NCBI RefSeq assembly: GCF_041435355.1 | Contig: NZ_CP108442.1 | Location: 3,906,001 to 3,970,000, forward strand | Direction of reading: 5' to 3' | Length of the DNA stretch: 64,000 nt | Source of the DNA: Streptomyces sp. NBC_01276 | Lineage (GTDB): Bacteria; Actinomycetota; Actinomycetes; Streptomycetales; Streptomycetaceae | Program-made: the position numbers and the translations under genes | The notes under the pieces: model-generated | What the model was told of the DNA's origin: nothing | Databases searched by the model: none | Seen by the model: only the letters and a program-made list of their open reading frames with translations | Shown: positions 49,835-59,047 of the stretch, piece by piece | How positions within the stretch are numbered: the stretch's first letter is position 1 | How the letters are laid out: every line of letters begins with the position of its first letter

Positions 49835-51085
49835 CTAGCCGACCCGCACCGGAAGGGCCGCCGGGCCGCGCAGGGCCAGGCCCTGGAGCCACTCCAGCTC
49901 CGGGGCCGGCACCGCCAGGCGCAGGCCCGGCAGCCGCGTCACCAGCTGCTCCAGGCACACCCCCGCCTCCATCCGGGCCAGCGCCGCGCCCAGGCACATG
50001 TGCAGCCCGTGCCCGAAGGTGAGGTGGCGCCGGGTCGCGGCCACCGGCCGGCCGATGTCGAAGCGGTCGGGGTGCTCGTAGGCCCGCTCGTCCCGGTTCG
50101 CGGAGCCGGTCAGCCCGAAGACCAGGCTGCCCGCCGGGATCAGCCGGCCCCGCACCGCCACGTCGGCGGTGGTGGTCCGGCCCATCCACCCCGACAGGCT
50201 GTTCCACCGCAGCGACTCCTCGAAGGCCGGCCCCACCCGCCGAGCCGGGTCCACGCGCAGCGCCGCCAGCTGGTCGGGGTGCTCCAGCAGCGCGAGCACC
50301 GCGTTGGCGATGGCACAGGCGGTGGTCTCGTGCCCGGCGATCACGAGCAGCGCGCAGCACGCCACGAGTTCCTCGTCGGTCAGCGACTGCCCGTCGACCT
50401 CGGCGGCGACCAGGTGCCCCAGCAGGTCGGCGACCGGCCGGCCCCGCCGCCGCGCGATCAGTTCCCCGCACAGCTCCTCCAGGCAGTGGACGGCGGCGAC
50501 CGCCCGCGCGTACCGCTGCCGCGGCTCCCCGCTCATCATCGGCACGGCCATCAGGTCCGCCGACCACTGCCGGAAGTCGTCCAGGTCCTGCGGCCGGATG
50601 CCCAGGACGTGCCCGATGACCCGCAGCGGCAGCGCCATCGCCACCTCCGCGATCAGATCGAACTCCCCCTTCGCGGCGGCCGCGTCCAGCAGCCCGGCGC
50701 AGGTGCGCGCGGTGAAGTCGCGCAGCCCCGCGATGCTGCGCGCCGAGAACGTGCGGGTCATCAGCGCCCGCAGCCGGGTGTGTTCCGGCGCGTCGGCGAA
50801 GATCATCCAGTCGCCCAGGAACCGGCCCAGCAGCGCCGCCTCCCCGCGTAACTCCCGCGGGGCCTCGGCGAGCAGCGGGCCGACCCGGTCGGCGGAGGTG
50901 CGCCGGTCGCGCAGCAGGAAGTCGACGTCCTCGTAGCGGCTCAGCAGCCAGGCGTTCAGCGGGGCGTGGAAGTGGACGGGGTCCGCTTCCCGCATCCGCG
51001 CGTAGACGGGATACGGGTCGCGGAAGAAGTCGGGGGTCAGCAGCTGGTACCCGCGGTCGTCGCCGCGCTCCGGCAGGGTCGCCAT
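49835..51085 (-). CDS. Cytochrome P450
   Basis: A 416-residue soluble bacterial P450: I-helix LLVIAGHETTACAIANAVLA (acid-alcohol pair variant HETT), ExxR in EESLRW, and heme-binding loop LTFGHGLHMCLGAALARMEA with Cys364. Needs a ferredoxin partner not seen nearby. The MATLPERG start at 51085 is used. Its stop overlaps the right CTAG flank of the MITE-like element. Substrate unknown. Confidence 0.93.
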   Translation of the reverse strand: MATLPERGDDRGYQLLTPDFFRDPYPVYARMREADPVHFHAPLNAWLLSRYEDVDFLLRDRRTSADRVGPLLAEAPRELRGEAALLGRFLGDWMIFADAPEHTRLRALMTRTFSARSIAGLRDFTARTCAGLLDAAAAKGEFDLIAEVAMALPLRVIGHVLGIRPQDLDDFRQWSADLMAVPMMSGEPRQRYARAVAAVHCLEELCGELIARRRGRPVADLLGHLVAAEVDGQSLTDEELVACCALLVIAGHETTACAIANAVLALLEHPDQLAALRVDPARRVGPAFEESLRWNSLSGWMGRTTTADVAVRGRLIPAGSLVFGLTGSANRDERAYEHPDRFDIGRPVAATRRHLTFGHGLHMCLGAALARMEAGVCLEQLVTRLPGLRLAVPAPELEWLQGLALRGPAALPVRVG

Positions 51086-51146
51086 GGTCGCCTCCTGGTG
51101 ACGGGTGGTCCCCCGTGGTCCGGAGCGTCCCCGCGGAAAGGCCGCC

Positions 51147-51653
51147 TCACCCTTCGGGGTCCGGGCCCTCCCGCTCCTTTTCGGCCATCCGGATCACGCA
51201 CACGGCGACCGCGATGAGCAGCGCCGGATCCGCGTCCTCCCGGACCACGTCGACGGCGTAGGTCTCCCGGATCCGGTACCACTGGCGGGAGATCAGCGCG
51301 AGCAGCTCGCCGTCGTACTCGACCTTGAACTCGCGGTCCAGGATCCGCCCGCTGACGTCGAGTTCCGTGCCGTCGGCCAGGGTCACCAGGAAGTGGTTGC
51401 GCAGCAGGGAGAGCCGCTTGCGGCGGATCACCGCGAGCCGCAGCTCGTCCCGTTCCAGGGTCATCGCGTCGCGCAGCGAGAACAGCTTCGCCCGCAGGGT
51501 GATCAGGATCCGGCCGTCGCGGTCCTTCAGCTCCAGGGTGTCGCGGAAGCGCAGCGCCTTCCCGTCGACGAGGAAGGCGTGCCGGCCGTCCTCGTCCTCG
51601 ATCCAGTAGTCGTCCCCGATGGCCAGCAGTTTGTCCCGTACGAGGTATTTCAT
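51147..51653 (-). CDS. LURP-one-related (scramblase-fold) protein
   Basis: A 168-residue LOR/YxjI-type protein: MKYLVRDKLLAIGDDYWIED, DGKALRFRDTLELKDRDGRI and EFKVEYDGELLALISRQWYR follow the tubby-like beta-barrel pattern, with a C-terminal hydrophobic helix (PALLIAVAVCVIRMAE). Role unknown. Divergent from the ATP-grasp gene, with 32 bp between the starts. Confidence 0.88.
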   Translation of the reverse strand: MKYLVRDKLLAIGDDYWIEDEDGRHAFLVDGKALRFRDTLELKDRDGRILITLRAKLFSLRDAMTLERDELRLAVIRRKRLSLLRNHFLVTLADGTELDVSGRILDREFKVEYDGELLALISRQWYRIRETYAVDVVREDADPALLIAVAVCVIRMAEKEREGPDPEG

Positions 51654-51685
51654 GCGCTGATCGTTGCCCGCGATAGGTTGCCGCC

Positions 51686-52492
51686 ATGCCTCTTCTCTAC
51701 GTGACCGACCTGGCGTACCCGGCCCGCGGCCGCCGCTACGGCGACGAGGACATATTCCTCACCGCCCGCCTGCGCGAGCACTTCCCGCTGGCCCTGTGCC
51801 ACCCGCTGGACGCCGCGGCCCTGATGCCCGGCTTCGACGCCGTGATCGTCCGCAACAGCGGCCCGGTCCTGCACTACCAGCAGGCCTACGACGCCTTCCG
51901 CGCCACCGCGCTCGCCACCGGAACCCGCGTCTACAACCCGCTCACCGGCCGCGCCGACATGGCCGGGAAGCAGTACCTCCTCGACCTGACCGCCGCCGGG
52001 TACCCGGTGATCCCCACCATCGACGACCCGGCCGACCTGCACCTGCTGCCGCGCGTCCCCTCGTACGCGGTCAAGCCCAAGCGGGGCGCCGACTCCATCG
52101 GCCTCACCTTCACCGCCGAGCCGTCCGGACCGGCGGGGGAGATCCTGATCCAGCCGCGCATCGACTTCGCCTACGAGGTGTCCTTCTACTTCGTCGACGA
52201 CGCCTTCCAGTACGCCCTGTGCGCCCCGGACCCCGAGCGCCGCTGGGAGCTCACGGTCTACGAGCCCACCCCCGCCGACCTGGAATTCGCCCGCCGCTTC
52301 ATCGACTGGAACACCCTCGCGCACGGGATCCAGCGCGTGGACGCCTGCCGCGCCCCCTCCGGCGATCTGCTCCTCGTCGAACTGGAGGACCTCAACCCCT
52401 ACCTGTCGCTGGAGCTGCTCCCGGAACCGGTCCGGGAGTCCTTCGTCACGGCGCTGGCCGGCTCGCTGCGCTCGTTCCTCGCCACCGCCTGA
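51686..52492 (+). CDS. ATP-grasp domain protein (glutathione-synthetase-like)
   Basis: A 268-residue enzyme: an N-terminal pre-ATP-grasp part (FDAVIVRNSGPVLHYQQAYD), ATP-grasp lid with AVKPKRGADSIGLTF, and metal-binding end VELEDLNPYLSLELL (E-x-N). Likely forms an amide bond using ATP; the substrates are not deducible. Its 3' end overlaps the convergent acyltransferase gene by 47 bp. Confidence 0.78.
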   Translation: MPLLYVTDLAYPARGRRYGDEDIFLTARLREHFPLALCHPLDAAALMPGFDAVIVRNSGPVLHYQQAYDAFRATALATGTRVYNPLTGRADMAGKQYLLDLTAAGYPVIPTIDDPADLHLLPRVPSYAVKPKRGADSIGLTFTAEPSGPAGEILIQPRIDFAYEVSFYFVDDAFQYALCAPDPERRWELTVYEPTPADLEFARRFIDWNTLAHGIQRVDACRAPSGDLLLVELEDLNPYLSLELLPEPVRESFVTALAGSLRSFLATA

Positions 52493-53606
52493 GCAGGAGC
52501 CGCCGTCCGGGGACCTCCACCCAGGTGTGCAGGGCCCAGGCCAGGGCCAGGGACACCGAGAAGGCGAGGGCGAGCACCAGCAGGCCGCCGTCCCACAGGG
52601 GCAGCTTCGGGTGGCCGCCGAAGAGGTGCTCGCCGGTCCGGATCACCAGGATGTGGACCATGTAGAAGGCGAAGGAGACCTCGCCCAGCTTCACGCTGAT
52701 CCGGCCCCGCCAGGGCGAGGGCTCGCCCTTCAGGTCGGCCTGCGCGGCGGCGGCGATCAGGCAGGTGAAGCCGACGACGGTGCAGGCGACGGAGCGGAAG
52801 GCGTAGTCGGCCTGGTAGTTGAGGAAGTAGCCGCCCAGGGCCAGGGCGAGGGAGGCCGTCAGCCCCGGGCCGCGCCAGCGGCCGCAGCGCACGAGTTCGG
52901 CGACGGCGATGCCGAGGACGAACTCGGGGAGCCGCACGAGCGGGAAGAAGTACTGCGCCCAGACCGTGCCGTCGGGAACGCCGGTGAGGTCCCAGACGGT
53001 CGGGACCGCCACCACGACGGCGAGCGCGAGCCCGGCGACCACCCGGGCGGAGCGCGGGCCGAGGCGGCGCAGCGGCCAGAGCAGCAGCGGGAAGCAGAGG
53101 TAGAAGAACGCCTCGCAGGCCAGGGACCAGCTGACCGGGTTCAGGCCCTGGAAGTAGGGGATCTCCAGCACCCAGGACTGCACGAGCGCCAGGTTCGCGG
53201 CGAGCGGCCGCAGCCCCTGCTTCGTGTCCGGCGCGAACACCACGGCCATGACCAGCGCGAAGACGACGGTGACCAGGTGCAGCGGGTACACGCGGGCGAA
53301 CCGGCGCCGGTAGAACGTCAGGATCCGCCGGCCCGTGGGGGCCGTGGCGGAGGACCAGGCGAGGACGAAACCGGAGAGGACGAAGAAGAACGACACCCCG
53401 CTGTTGCCCGCGCCGAAGGCGAAGGTGACGAGGTCCTGGGCGCGCCCGCCGAAGTACTCCACGATGTGCACGTGGTAGAGGAACACCATCAGCGCGGCGG
53501 TCCACCGCAGCCCGGTGAGCGAGGGCAGGGGCACGGGCGCGGCCCGCTCCCTTTCGGCCACTTGCCCGTCGGGGCCGGTTCCGGATATCAGCTCTGTCGT
53601 CGCCAC
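52446..53606 (-). CDS. Acyltransferase 3 (OafA/NodX-type) membrane protein
   Basis: A 386-residue polytopic acyltransferase: LRWTAALMVFLYHVHIVEYF (catalytic His in YHVH), FFFVLSGFVLAWSSATAPTG, YRRRFARVYPLHLVTVVFAL, and a C-terminal YMVHILVIR helix. About ten TMs. Typically O-acetylates cell-surface sugars or antibiotics. GTG at 53606 (VATTELIS) is preferred; a GTG at 53624 adds six residues. Confidence 0.88.
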   Translation of the reverse strand: MATTELISGTGPDGQVAERERAAPVPLPSLTGLRWTAALMVFLYHVHIVEYFGGRAQDLVTFAFGAGNSGVSFFFVLSGFVLAWSSATAPTGRRILTFYRRRFARVYPLHLVTVVFALVMAVVFAPDTKQGLRPLAANLALVQSWVLEIPYFQGLNPVSWSLACEAFFYLCFPLLLWPLRRLGPRSARVVAGLALAVVVAVPTVWDLTGVPDGTVWAQYFFPLVRLPEFVLGIAVAELVRCGRWRGPGLTASLALALGGYFLNYQADYAFRSVACTVVGFTCLIAAAAQADLKGEPSPWRGRISVKLGEVSFAFYMVHILVIRTGEHLFGGHPKLPLWDGGLLVLALAFSVSLALAWALHTWVEVPGRRLLLRRWRGTSAASRPAP

Positions 53607-53738
53607 GGCCCGAAAAACTAGCACGCGCCGCCGTTCCGGTTAGATGCGCGAGCAGGGTGTTACCGTGGGTAGCGACAGAGGCCCGCCGCACGGCGAACTC
53701 CCATTGCCCGCTCGGGGTCCTACCGGTGGGAGCAGGCG

Positions 53739-54287
53739 TCAGACGGTGACGGGGCGGAGGCCGGGCGCGGGGTTCCGGCGGCGGCGGTGGTAGGCCACCG
53801 TGACCACCGCCAGCAGCGGACCCCAGGCCACCAGGGGCAGGTAGCAGGCGGTCATCACCCAGTAGGCCACACCGGTCGGGGAACCGGGGGCACCCATGTT
53901 CCCCGGGTCGTTCCAGCCGATGGCCCCCATGACCCCCAGCAGGGTCAGCACGGCGGCCCCCAGACCGGCGGGGATCACGGCGGCGAGCGGCGGGACGCGC
54001 CTGCCGCCGATCAGCGGCAGCCAGCCCGGGGCGACTTCGCCCCACCGCTGGACGAGGCCCAGGGTGAGGAAGCCCAGCGTCTCGGCGAACACGCTCAGGC
54101 CGATCATGTAGAGCGAGAAACCGCTGCCGAACCTGACGTCCGCCAGCGCGTCTCCCCCGGAGAAGCCGAGCGGCACTCCGAACGCCCCGGCGATCCGCCA
54201 CAGCCCCGTGGGCAGCGGGGCGAGCGCGGCGAGGCGGGCGAGCCGCACCACCCGTCGGCTCGGTTCGCGTTCCATGGCCGTTCTCAT
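53739..54287 (-). CDS. Four- to five-TM membrane protein, unknown function
   Basis: A 182-residue membrane protein: RLARLAALAPLPTGLWRIAG, FSLYMIGLSVFAETLGFLTL, AVIPAGLGAAVLTLLGVMGA and VAYWVMTACYLPLVAWGPLL helices. The ATG at 54287 overlaps the stop of the upstream secreted-protein gene (ATGA) with AAGGA upstream. The pair is probably one functional unit. Confidence 0.82.
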   Translation of the reverse strand: MRTAMEREPSRRVVRLARLAALAPLPTGLWRIAGAFGVPLGFSGGDALADVRFGSGFSLYMIGLSVFAETLGFLTLGLVQRWGEVAPGWLPLIGGRRVPPLAAVIPAGLGAAVLTLLGVMGAIGWNDPGNMGAPGSPTGVAYWVMTACYLPLVAWGPLLAVVTVAYHRRRRNPAPGLRPVTV

Positions 54288-54940
54288 TCCTTGGTCCCCG
54301 CGTCCTGCGCGTCCTGCGCGTACTCCGAGTTCCCCGACGGGTTGGGCGGCAGCACGTGCTCGACCTTGAAGTCGCCGCTCTCGACGGTCTCGTACGGTGC
54401 GGCGCTCAGGCACTTCGGCACCTCCATCGTGGGGATGCTGCCCACGGCCCAGCTGTAGCCGACCCGGTCCTTCCTCCCGTCGCCCTTCCCGTCGTAGACG
54501 GTGAAGCCGACGCGCTTGCCGATCGCGCCGGGCAGGTCGGAGCGCGTGATGACGCCGGTGGCGGTCGCGACCGGACCGCCGGTCAGCAGGCAGTCGACAC
54601 GGCCTTCGGCGTACGCGCCCTGCGTGCCGTCGGCGGAGTAGTGGCTGAACCGGAAGGTGCCGCGCGAGGTGCCGGCCGGCGCGCCCGGCTCGTCGGGCTC
54701 GGCCGGTGCGAAGCCGTGTGCGTCGAAGGAGAAGCGGACCTGCTGGCCGTCCGCGCGGAACATCTTGGCGGAGCCGGTGAGGCTCGATTCCTTCGGCGCC
54801 TTCTTCGCCCCGTCCGAGACGGAAGCGGAGGCCGGGGCGGAGGCGGGGCCGGAAGCGGAAGCGGAAGCCGCGAGGCCGCCGATGACCGCCAGCGCGGCGA
54901 TGCCGACGACGGACGTACGGAGGGTGGTGCTGCGCAACAT
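54284..54940 (-). CDS. Secreted beta-rich protein
   Basis: A 218-residue exported protein: signal peptide MLRSTTLRTSVVGIAALAVI ending ASASASG, a short Ala/Ser-rich linker, then a beta-sandwich-like domain (QQVRFSFDAHGFAPAEPDEP, GTFRFSHYSADGTQGAYAEG, KRVGFTVYDGKGDGRKDRVG) with two Cys. Resembles secreted repeat/lipid-binding-type domains, but no firm family. The ATG at 54940 has GAGGAG. Coupled to the membrane protein downstream and divergent from a two-component system. Confidence 0.8.
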   Translation of the reverse strand: MLRSTTLRTSVVGIAALAVIGGLAASASASGPASAPASASVSDGAKKAPKESSLTGSAKMFRADGQQVRFSFDAHGFAPAEPDEPGAPAGTSRGTFRFSHYSADGTQGAYAEGRVDCLLTGGPVATATGVITRSDLPGAIGKRVGFTVYDGKGDGRKDRVGYSWAVGSIPTMEVPKCLSAAPYETVESGDFKVEHVLPPNPSGNSEYAQDAQDAGTKE

Positions 54941-55044
54941 GACGAACTCCTCTGCTCCGGCGGCCGGTCGGGCCGCTCTTCGGTGTGGCATCAGCCTCCG
55001 TCGCCGGCACGGTCCGCGACCATCGGCCGATGGGGAGATCCGCT

Positions 55045-55095
55045 CCGGGGTCCGGCAGGGCCTCTATGCCGTTCGGCAGAGGCCCCGGATCCCGG
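55045..55095. promoter_or_regulatory. Large dyad in the divergent promoter before the sensor kinase
   Basis: GGGCCTCT (55058-55065) pairs with AGAGGCCC (55078-55085), and flanking CCGGGGTCCGG/CCGGATCCCGG extends the symmetry with one mismatch. It lies between the secreted-protein gene and the two-component system. It could be the response-regulator operator or an RNA hairpin in the kinase leader. Confidence 0.55.
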
Positions 55096-55115
55096 CAGCC
55101 CCTAAGGTCGTGTGC

Positions 55116-56348
55116 GTGAAGATCAGGGGCATGTCACACCGGGACCGGGACCGTGCCGTCGTCGGTGTCGTGACCGTCGCCTGTTGTGTCGCCGCACTCT
55201 TTCTGGGCGTACGGCCGGTGCCGGCGCTCGCGGCCGTCGGAGTCGCCCTCGCCACCTTCGGCTGCCGGCCGCGGTCGCACGAGTGGACCGGGGCCGCCGC
55301 GGGCGCCGCCGGCCTGCTGCTGCTGGTGGCCACGTTCGCCTGGCCCGGACGCGGAACGACCGAAGGATCGGTGTGGCACCTGGTGGCCGTGGGGGCGGTA
55401 CTGCTGCTGCTCACGGCGGCGGTGCGCCGGTCGTCCCGGCGGCAGCTCCTGGCGGGCGGCGGGCTCGGCGCCGCGGCCGTCGCCGTATGGACCGTCCCGC
55501 TCGTACCGGACTCCTCCTTCTTCGAGTACCTGGGCATGATCGCCTTCTGGTCGGCGCCGATCGTCGGCGCGGTCGTCGTCGGCGGCTATCCCCGTCTGAT
55601 GGAGGACCGCCGCAGACAGGCGGTCCTTGCCGCGCGCCGCGCCCAGCAGCTCGAACTCGCCCACGATCTGCACGATTTCGTCGCCCACGACGTGAGCGGC
55701 ATCGTCGTGCAGGCCCAGGCCGCCCGGTTCGTGGCCCCGCACGATCCGGCGGCGGCGATCCGGGCGCTGGAGCGGATCGAGCGGGCCGGACTCGCGGCAC
55801 TGGCCTCGATCGACCGTACGGTCCGGATGCTGCGCGCGGCCGACCCGAACACCGACGGCGACGGCGGCGACCCGGCCGAAGGCGAGGCCGCGGGCGGCGC
55901 CCGTACGGTCCTCCCCGGCACCGACCGGCTCGGCGAGGTGGTCGACCGGTTCAGCGAGACCGGAGACGTCCGGGCCCGACTCGACCTGGCTCCGGGCGTC
56001 ACCGAGGCCCTCTCCCGCGAGGGGGCCGCCACGGTCCACCGGGTGGTGGTGGAGGCGCTCACCAACGTCCGCCGGCACGCGCCCGGAGCGGCCGGTGTGC
56101 GCGTCGCGCTCAGCACGGACGGTACGACCGTCGAGGTCAGCGTGACCAACGACGGCGGCCGCGGCCGCTCCGCGCACCTGCCCGGGATCCCCCGCCGCGA
56201 ACGGGGAGCCGGGGACGGCGGTGGACTGCTCGCGCTGGCCGAACGCGTCCGCGCCTTCGGCGGCACCTTCGCCTCGGGGCCGTACCGGGACGGCTGGCGC
56301 GTGACCGCGGTCCTCCCCGCCACCGGCCCGCACGCCACGGCATCATGA
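55116..56348 (+). CDS. NarL-type sensor histidine kinase (HisKA_3)
   Basis: A 410-residue sensor with four to five N-terminal TM helices (VVGVVTVACCVAALFLGVRP to WSAPIVGAVVVGGYP), dimerisation helix ELAHDLHDFVAHDVSGIVVQ (phospho-acceptor His186), N-box VVVEALTNVRRHAPG and G-box GGGLLALAERVRAFGG. GTG at 55116 with AAGG 8 bp upstream is used; ATG at 55131 is an alternative. The response regulator follows after 4 bp. Confidence 0.88.
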   Translation: MKIRGMSHRDRDRAVVGVVTVACCVAALFLGVRPVPALAAVGVALATFGCRPRSHEWTGAAAGAAGLLLLVATFAWPGRGTTEGSVWHLVAVGAVLLLLTAAVRRSSRRQLLAGGGLGAAAVAVWTVPLVPDSSFFEYLGMIAFWSAPIVGAVVVGGYPRLMEDRRRQAVLAARRAQQLELAHDLHDFVAHDVSGIVVQAQAARFVAPHDPAAAIRALERIERAGLAALASIDRTVRMLRAADPNTDGDGGDPAEGEAAGGARTVLPGTDRLGEVVDRFSETGDVRARLDLAPGVTEALSREGAATVHRVVVEALTNVRRHAPGAAGVRVALSTDGTTVEVSVTNDGGRGRSAHLPGIPRRERGAGDGGGLLALAERVRAFGGTFASGPYRDGWRVTAVLPATGPHATAS

Positions 56349-56352
56349 CCCC

Positions 56353-57027
56353 GTGACCACCCGCATCCTGATAGCCGACGACCAGGAAGACGTACGCAAC
56401 GGCTTCCGGCTCATCCTCGACTCGCAGCCCGACATGACCGTCGTCGGGGAGGCCGCCGACGGTGCGGAAGCGGTCGAGCTCGCCCGTACGCTGCGGCCCG
56501 ACGTCGTACTCGCCGACATCCGGATGCCGCGCCTGGACGGCCTGGAGGTGACCCGGCTACTGGCGGGCCCGACCGCCGAGCACCCCGTCCGCGTCCTCGT
56601 CGTCACGACCTTCGACCTCGACGACTACGTGCACACCGCACTGCGCAACGGTGCCTGCGGCTTCCTGCTGAAGCGGTCGGGTCCCAACCTGCTGATCGAG
56701 GGCGTACGGGCGGCGATGGCCGGGGACACCCTGATCAGTCCGCAGCTCACGGTCCGGCTGCTGCGCAGCCTGTCCGCGCCGCAGCCCGTACCGGAGCCCG
56801 CTCCGCAGCCGCGGACCGCCGCCGCCGACCCCCTGACCGCGCGGGAGCGGGAGATCGCCCTGCTCGTCGCACGCGGACTGACCAACGCCGAGGTCGGCGC
56901 CGAGCTGTTCATCTCGCCGGGCACCGCCAAGACCCACGTCGCCAACATCCAGGCGAAGCTGGCGGTGCGCAACCGGGTGGGCATCGCCGCATGGGCCTGG
57001 GAGACCGGCCTGGCGGGGAAGGCCTGA
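56353..57027 (+). CDS. NarL/LuxR-type response regulator
   Basis: A 224-residue response regulator: RILIADDQEDVRNGFRLILD, Asp55 in VVLADIRMPRLDG, VVTTFDLDDYVHTALRNGAC, and GerE HTH LTAREREIALLVARGLTNAE then FISPGTAKTHVANIQAKLAV. Partner of the sensor kinase upstream. Likely targets are the divergent secreted-protein/membrane-protein operon and itself. Confidence 0.93.
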   Translation: MTTRILIADDQEDVRNGFRLILDSQPDMTVVGEAADGAEAVELARTLRPDVVLADIRMPRLDGLEVTRLLAGPTAEHPVRVLVVTTFDLDDYVHTALRNGACGFLLKRSGPNLLIEGVRAAMAGDTLISPQLTVRLLRSLSAPQPVPEPAPQPRTAAADPLTAREREIALLVARGLTNAEVGAELFISPGTAKTHVANIQAKLAVRNRVGIAAWAWETGLAGKA

Positions 57028-57084
57028 GCAGCCGCTTCGCAGCGACGTGATCCCGTGTTCACGGGCGGATGGCAAGCTTGAAGG

Positions 57085-58926
57085 ATGAACGATGCTGCCC
57101 CGGCGCCCACCCCTGCGCCCGCGCCCCGCAAGCGTGCCCGTGTCCGTGCCCCTGAGCTGGTCGGCAAGGGGGGCTGGCTCAATACCGGAGGCAAGGAGCT
57201 CACCCTCGCCGACTTCCGAGGTCGCGTATTGATCTTGGATTTTTGGACCTTCTGCTGCATCAACTGCCTGCACGTCCTCGACGAGCTGCGCGAGCTGGAG
57301 GAGAAGCACCGCGACACCGTCGTGATCGTCGGGGTGCACTCGCCGAAGTTCGTGCACGAGGCCGACCATGCGGCCGTCGTCGACGCCGTCGAGCGGTACC
57401 AGGTGCACCACCCCGTGCTCGACGACCCCGAGCTCGCCACCTGGAAGCAGTACGCCGTGCGGGCCTGGCCGACGCTGGTGGTGATCGACCCCGAGGGGTA
57501 CGTCGTCGCGCAGCACGCCGGTGAGGGGCACGCGCACGCCATCGAGCGGCTCGTCGAGGAGCTGGAGGCCGAGCACGAGGCCAAGGGGACCCTGCGGCGC
57601 GGTGACGGGCCCTACGTGGCGCCCGAGCCCGTCGCGACCGACCTGCGGTTCCCCGGCAAGGCGCTGCTGCTGGAGAACGGGAACCTGCTGGTGTCGGACT
57701 CGACGCGGCACCAGCTGGTGGAGCTGGCCCCGGACGGGGAGAGCGTCGTGCGCCGGATCGGCAGTGGGGAGCGGGGCTTCGGGCCCGACGCCTTCAGCGA
57801 GCCGCAGGGGCTCGCCCTGCTGCCCGACGGCCGGGTCGTGGTCGCCGACACCGTCAACCACGCGCTGCGCACCTTCGACCCCGCCACCGGCGCCGTCGAG
57901 ACCGTCGCCGGCACCGGACGGCAGTGGTGGCAGGGGTCCCCGACCTCCGGGCCGGCCCTGGAGGTCGACCTGTCCTCCCCCTGGGACGTGGCCTGGTGGC
58001 AGGGCCGGGTGTGGATCGCCATGGCCGGGGTGCACCAGCTGTGGACCTGGGACCCCGGGGCGGGCACGGTCCAGGTGGCCGCCGGTACCACCAACGAGGG
58101 GCTCGTCGACGGCCCCGCCGCCGAGGCCTGGTTCGCGCAGCCGTCCGGGCTGTCGGCCGCCGGGGACCGGCTGTGGATCGCCGACTCCGAGACCAGCGCC
58201 CTGCGCTACGCGGAGCCCGACGGGGAGGGCGGGTACGCGATCCGTTCCGCCGTCGGCACCGGCCTGTTCGACTTCGGCCACCGCGACGGCGACGCCGGCC
58301 AGGCCCTGCTCCAGCACCCCCTCGGGGTGACCGCCCTGCCGGACGGCTCGGTCGCGGTCTGCGACACGTACAACCACGCGCTGAGGCGGTTCGACCCGGC
58401 CACCGGGCAGGTGACGACCCTCGCCACCGACCTGCGCGAGCCCAGCGACGCGGTCCTCGTCGGCGAGGACATCGTGGTCGTGGAGTCCGCCCGGCACCGG
58501 CTGACCCGGCTGCGGCTGCCCGAGGAGGCCGTACGGGTCGACGCGGTCGCCCACCGGACGCAGCGCGCCGCCACCGAGGTCGCCCCGGGCACGCTCCGCC
58601 TCGACGTGGTCTTCCAGGCCCCGGCCGGGCAGAAGCTGGACACCCGTTACGGTCCCTCCACCCGGCTGCTGGTCTCCTCGACCCCGCCGGAACTCCTCGC
58701 GGAGGGCGAGGGACCCGGCACGGACCTGTTCCGTGACCTCGTACTGAACCCGGAGGTCAAAGAGGGCGTCCTGCACGTGTCGGCGATGGCCGCCTCCTGT
58801 GACGACGACCCCGCCAACGAGTACCCGGCCTGCCACGTCCACCAGCAGGACTGGGGAGTCCCCGTCCGCGTGGCCGCGGACGGCGCCGCCCGCCTCCCGC
58901 TCGTCCTCGCCGGCATGGACGCCTGA
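57085..58926 (+). CDS. NHLRC2-like protein: thioredoxin fold plus NHL beta-propeller
   Basis: A 613-residue protein. Residues 25-175 form a TlpA-like thioredoxin domain with CxxC at Cys58-Cys61 (LDFWTFCCINCLHVLDELRE). Residues about 185-500 contain NHL repeats (FSEPQGLALLPDGRVVVADT, HPLGVTALPDGSVAVCDTYN and three more) forming a propeller, and a C-terminal beta domain ends VPVRVAADGAARLPLVLAG. This is the same architecture as human NHLRC2 and its bacterial relatives. No signal peptide, so cytosolic. Biochemical role unknown. Confidence 0.9.
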   Translation: MNDAAPAPTPAPAPRKRARVRAPELVGKGGWLNTGGKELTLADFRGRVLILDFWTFCCINCLHVLDELRELEEKHRDTVVIVGVHSPKFVHEADHAAVVDAVERYQVHHPVLDDPELATWKQYAVRAWPTLVVIDPEGYVVAQHAGEGHAHAIERLVEELEAEHEAKGTLRRGDGPYVAPEPVATDLRFPGKALLLENGNLLVSDSTRHQLVELAPDGESVVRRIGSGERGFGPDAFSEPQGLALLPDGRVVVADTVNHALRTFDPATGAVETVAGTGRQWWQGSPTSGPALEVDLSSPWDVAWWQGRVWIAMAGVHQLWTWDPGAGTVQVAAGTTNEGLVDGPAAEAWFAQPSGLSAAGDRLWIADSETSALRYAEPDGEGGYAIRSAVGTGLFDFGHRDGDAGQALLQHPLGVTALPDGSVAVCDTYNHALRRFDPATGQVTTLATDLREPSDAVLVGEDIVVVESARHRLTRLRLPEEAVRVDAVAHRTQRAATEVAPGTLRLDVVFQAPAGQKLDTRYGPSTRLLVSSTPPELLAEGEGPGTDLFRDLVLNPEVKEGVLHVSAMAASCDDDPANEYPACHVHQQDWGVPVRVAADGAARLPLVLAGMDA

Positions 58927-58938
58927 CCGCGGACCCGG

Positions 58939-58996
58939 GACCGGTGACCGTTGACCGGTGACCCGCGCCGTGAGCGCCGGTCACCGGTCACCGGTC
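58939..58996. terminator. Bidirectional terminator with duplicated arms
   Basis: GACCGGTGACC occurs at 58939-58949 and 58953-58963, and its complement GGTCACCGGTC at 58979-58989 and 58986-58996, giving two possible 11-bp stems between the convergent NHLRC2-like and aminopeptidase genes. Confidence 0.72.
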
Positions 58997-59047
58997 GGCC
59001 GACCGGCCGGTCGTGCCGCGGGGAGCCGGGGCCGCCGCTCGCTCCGG

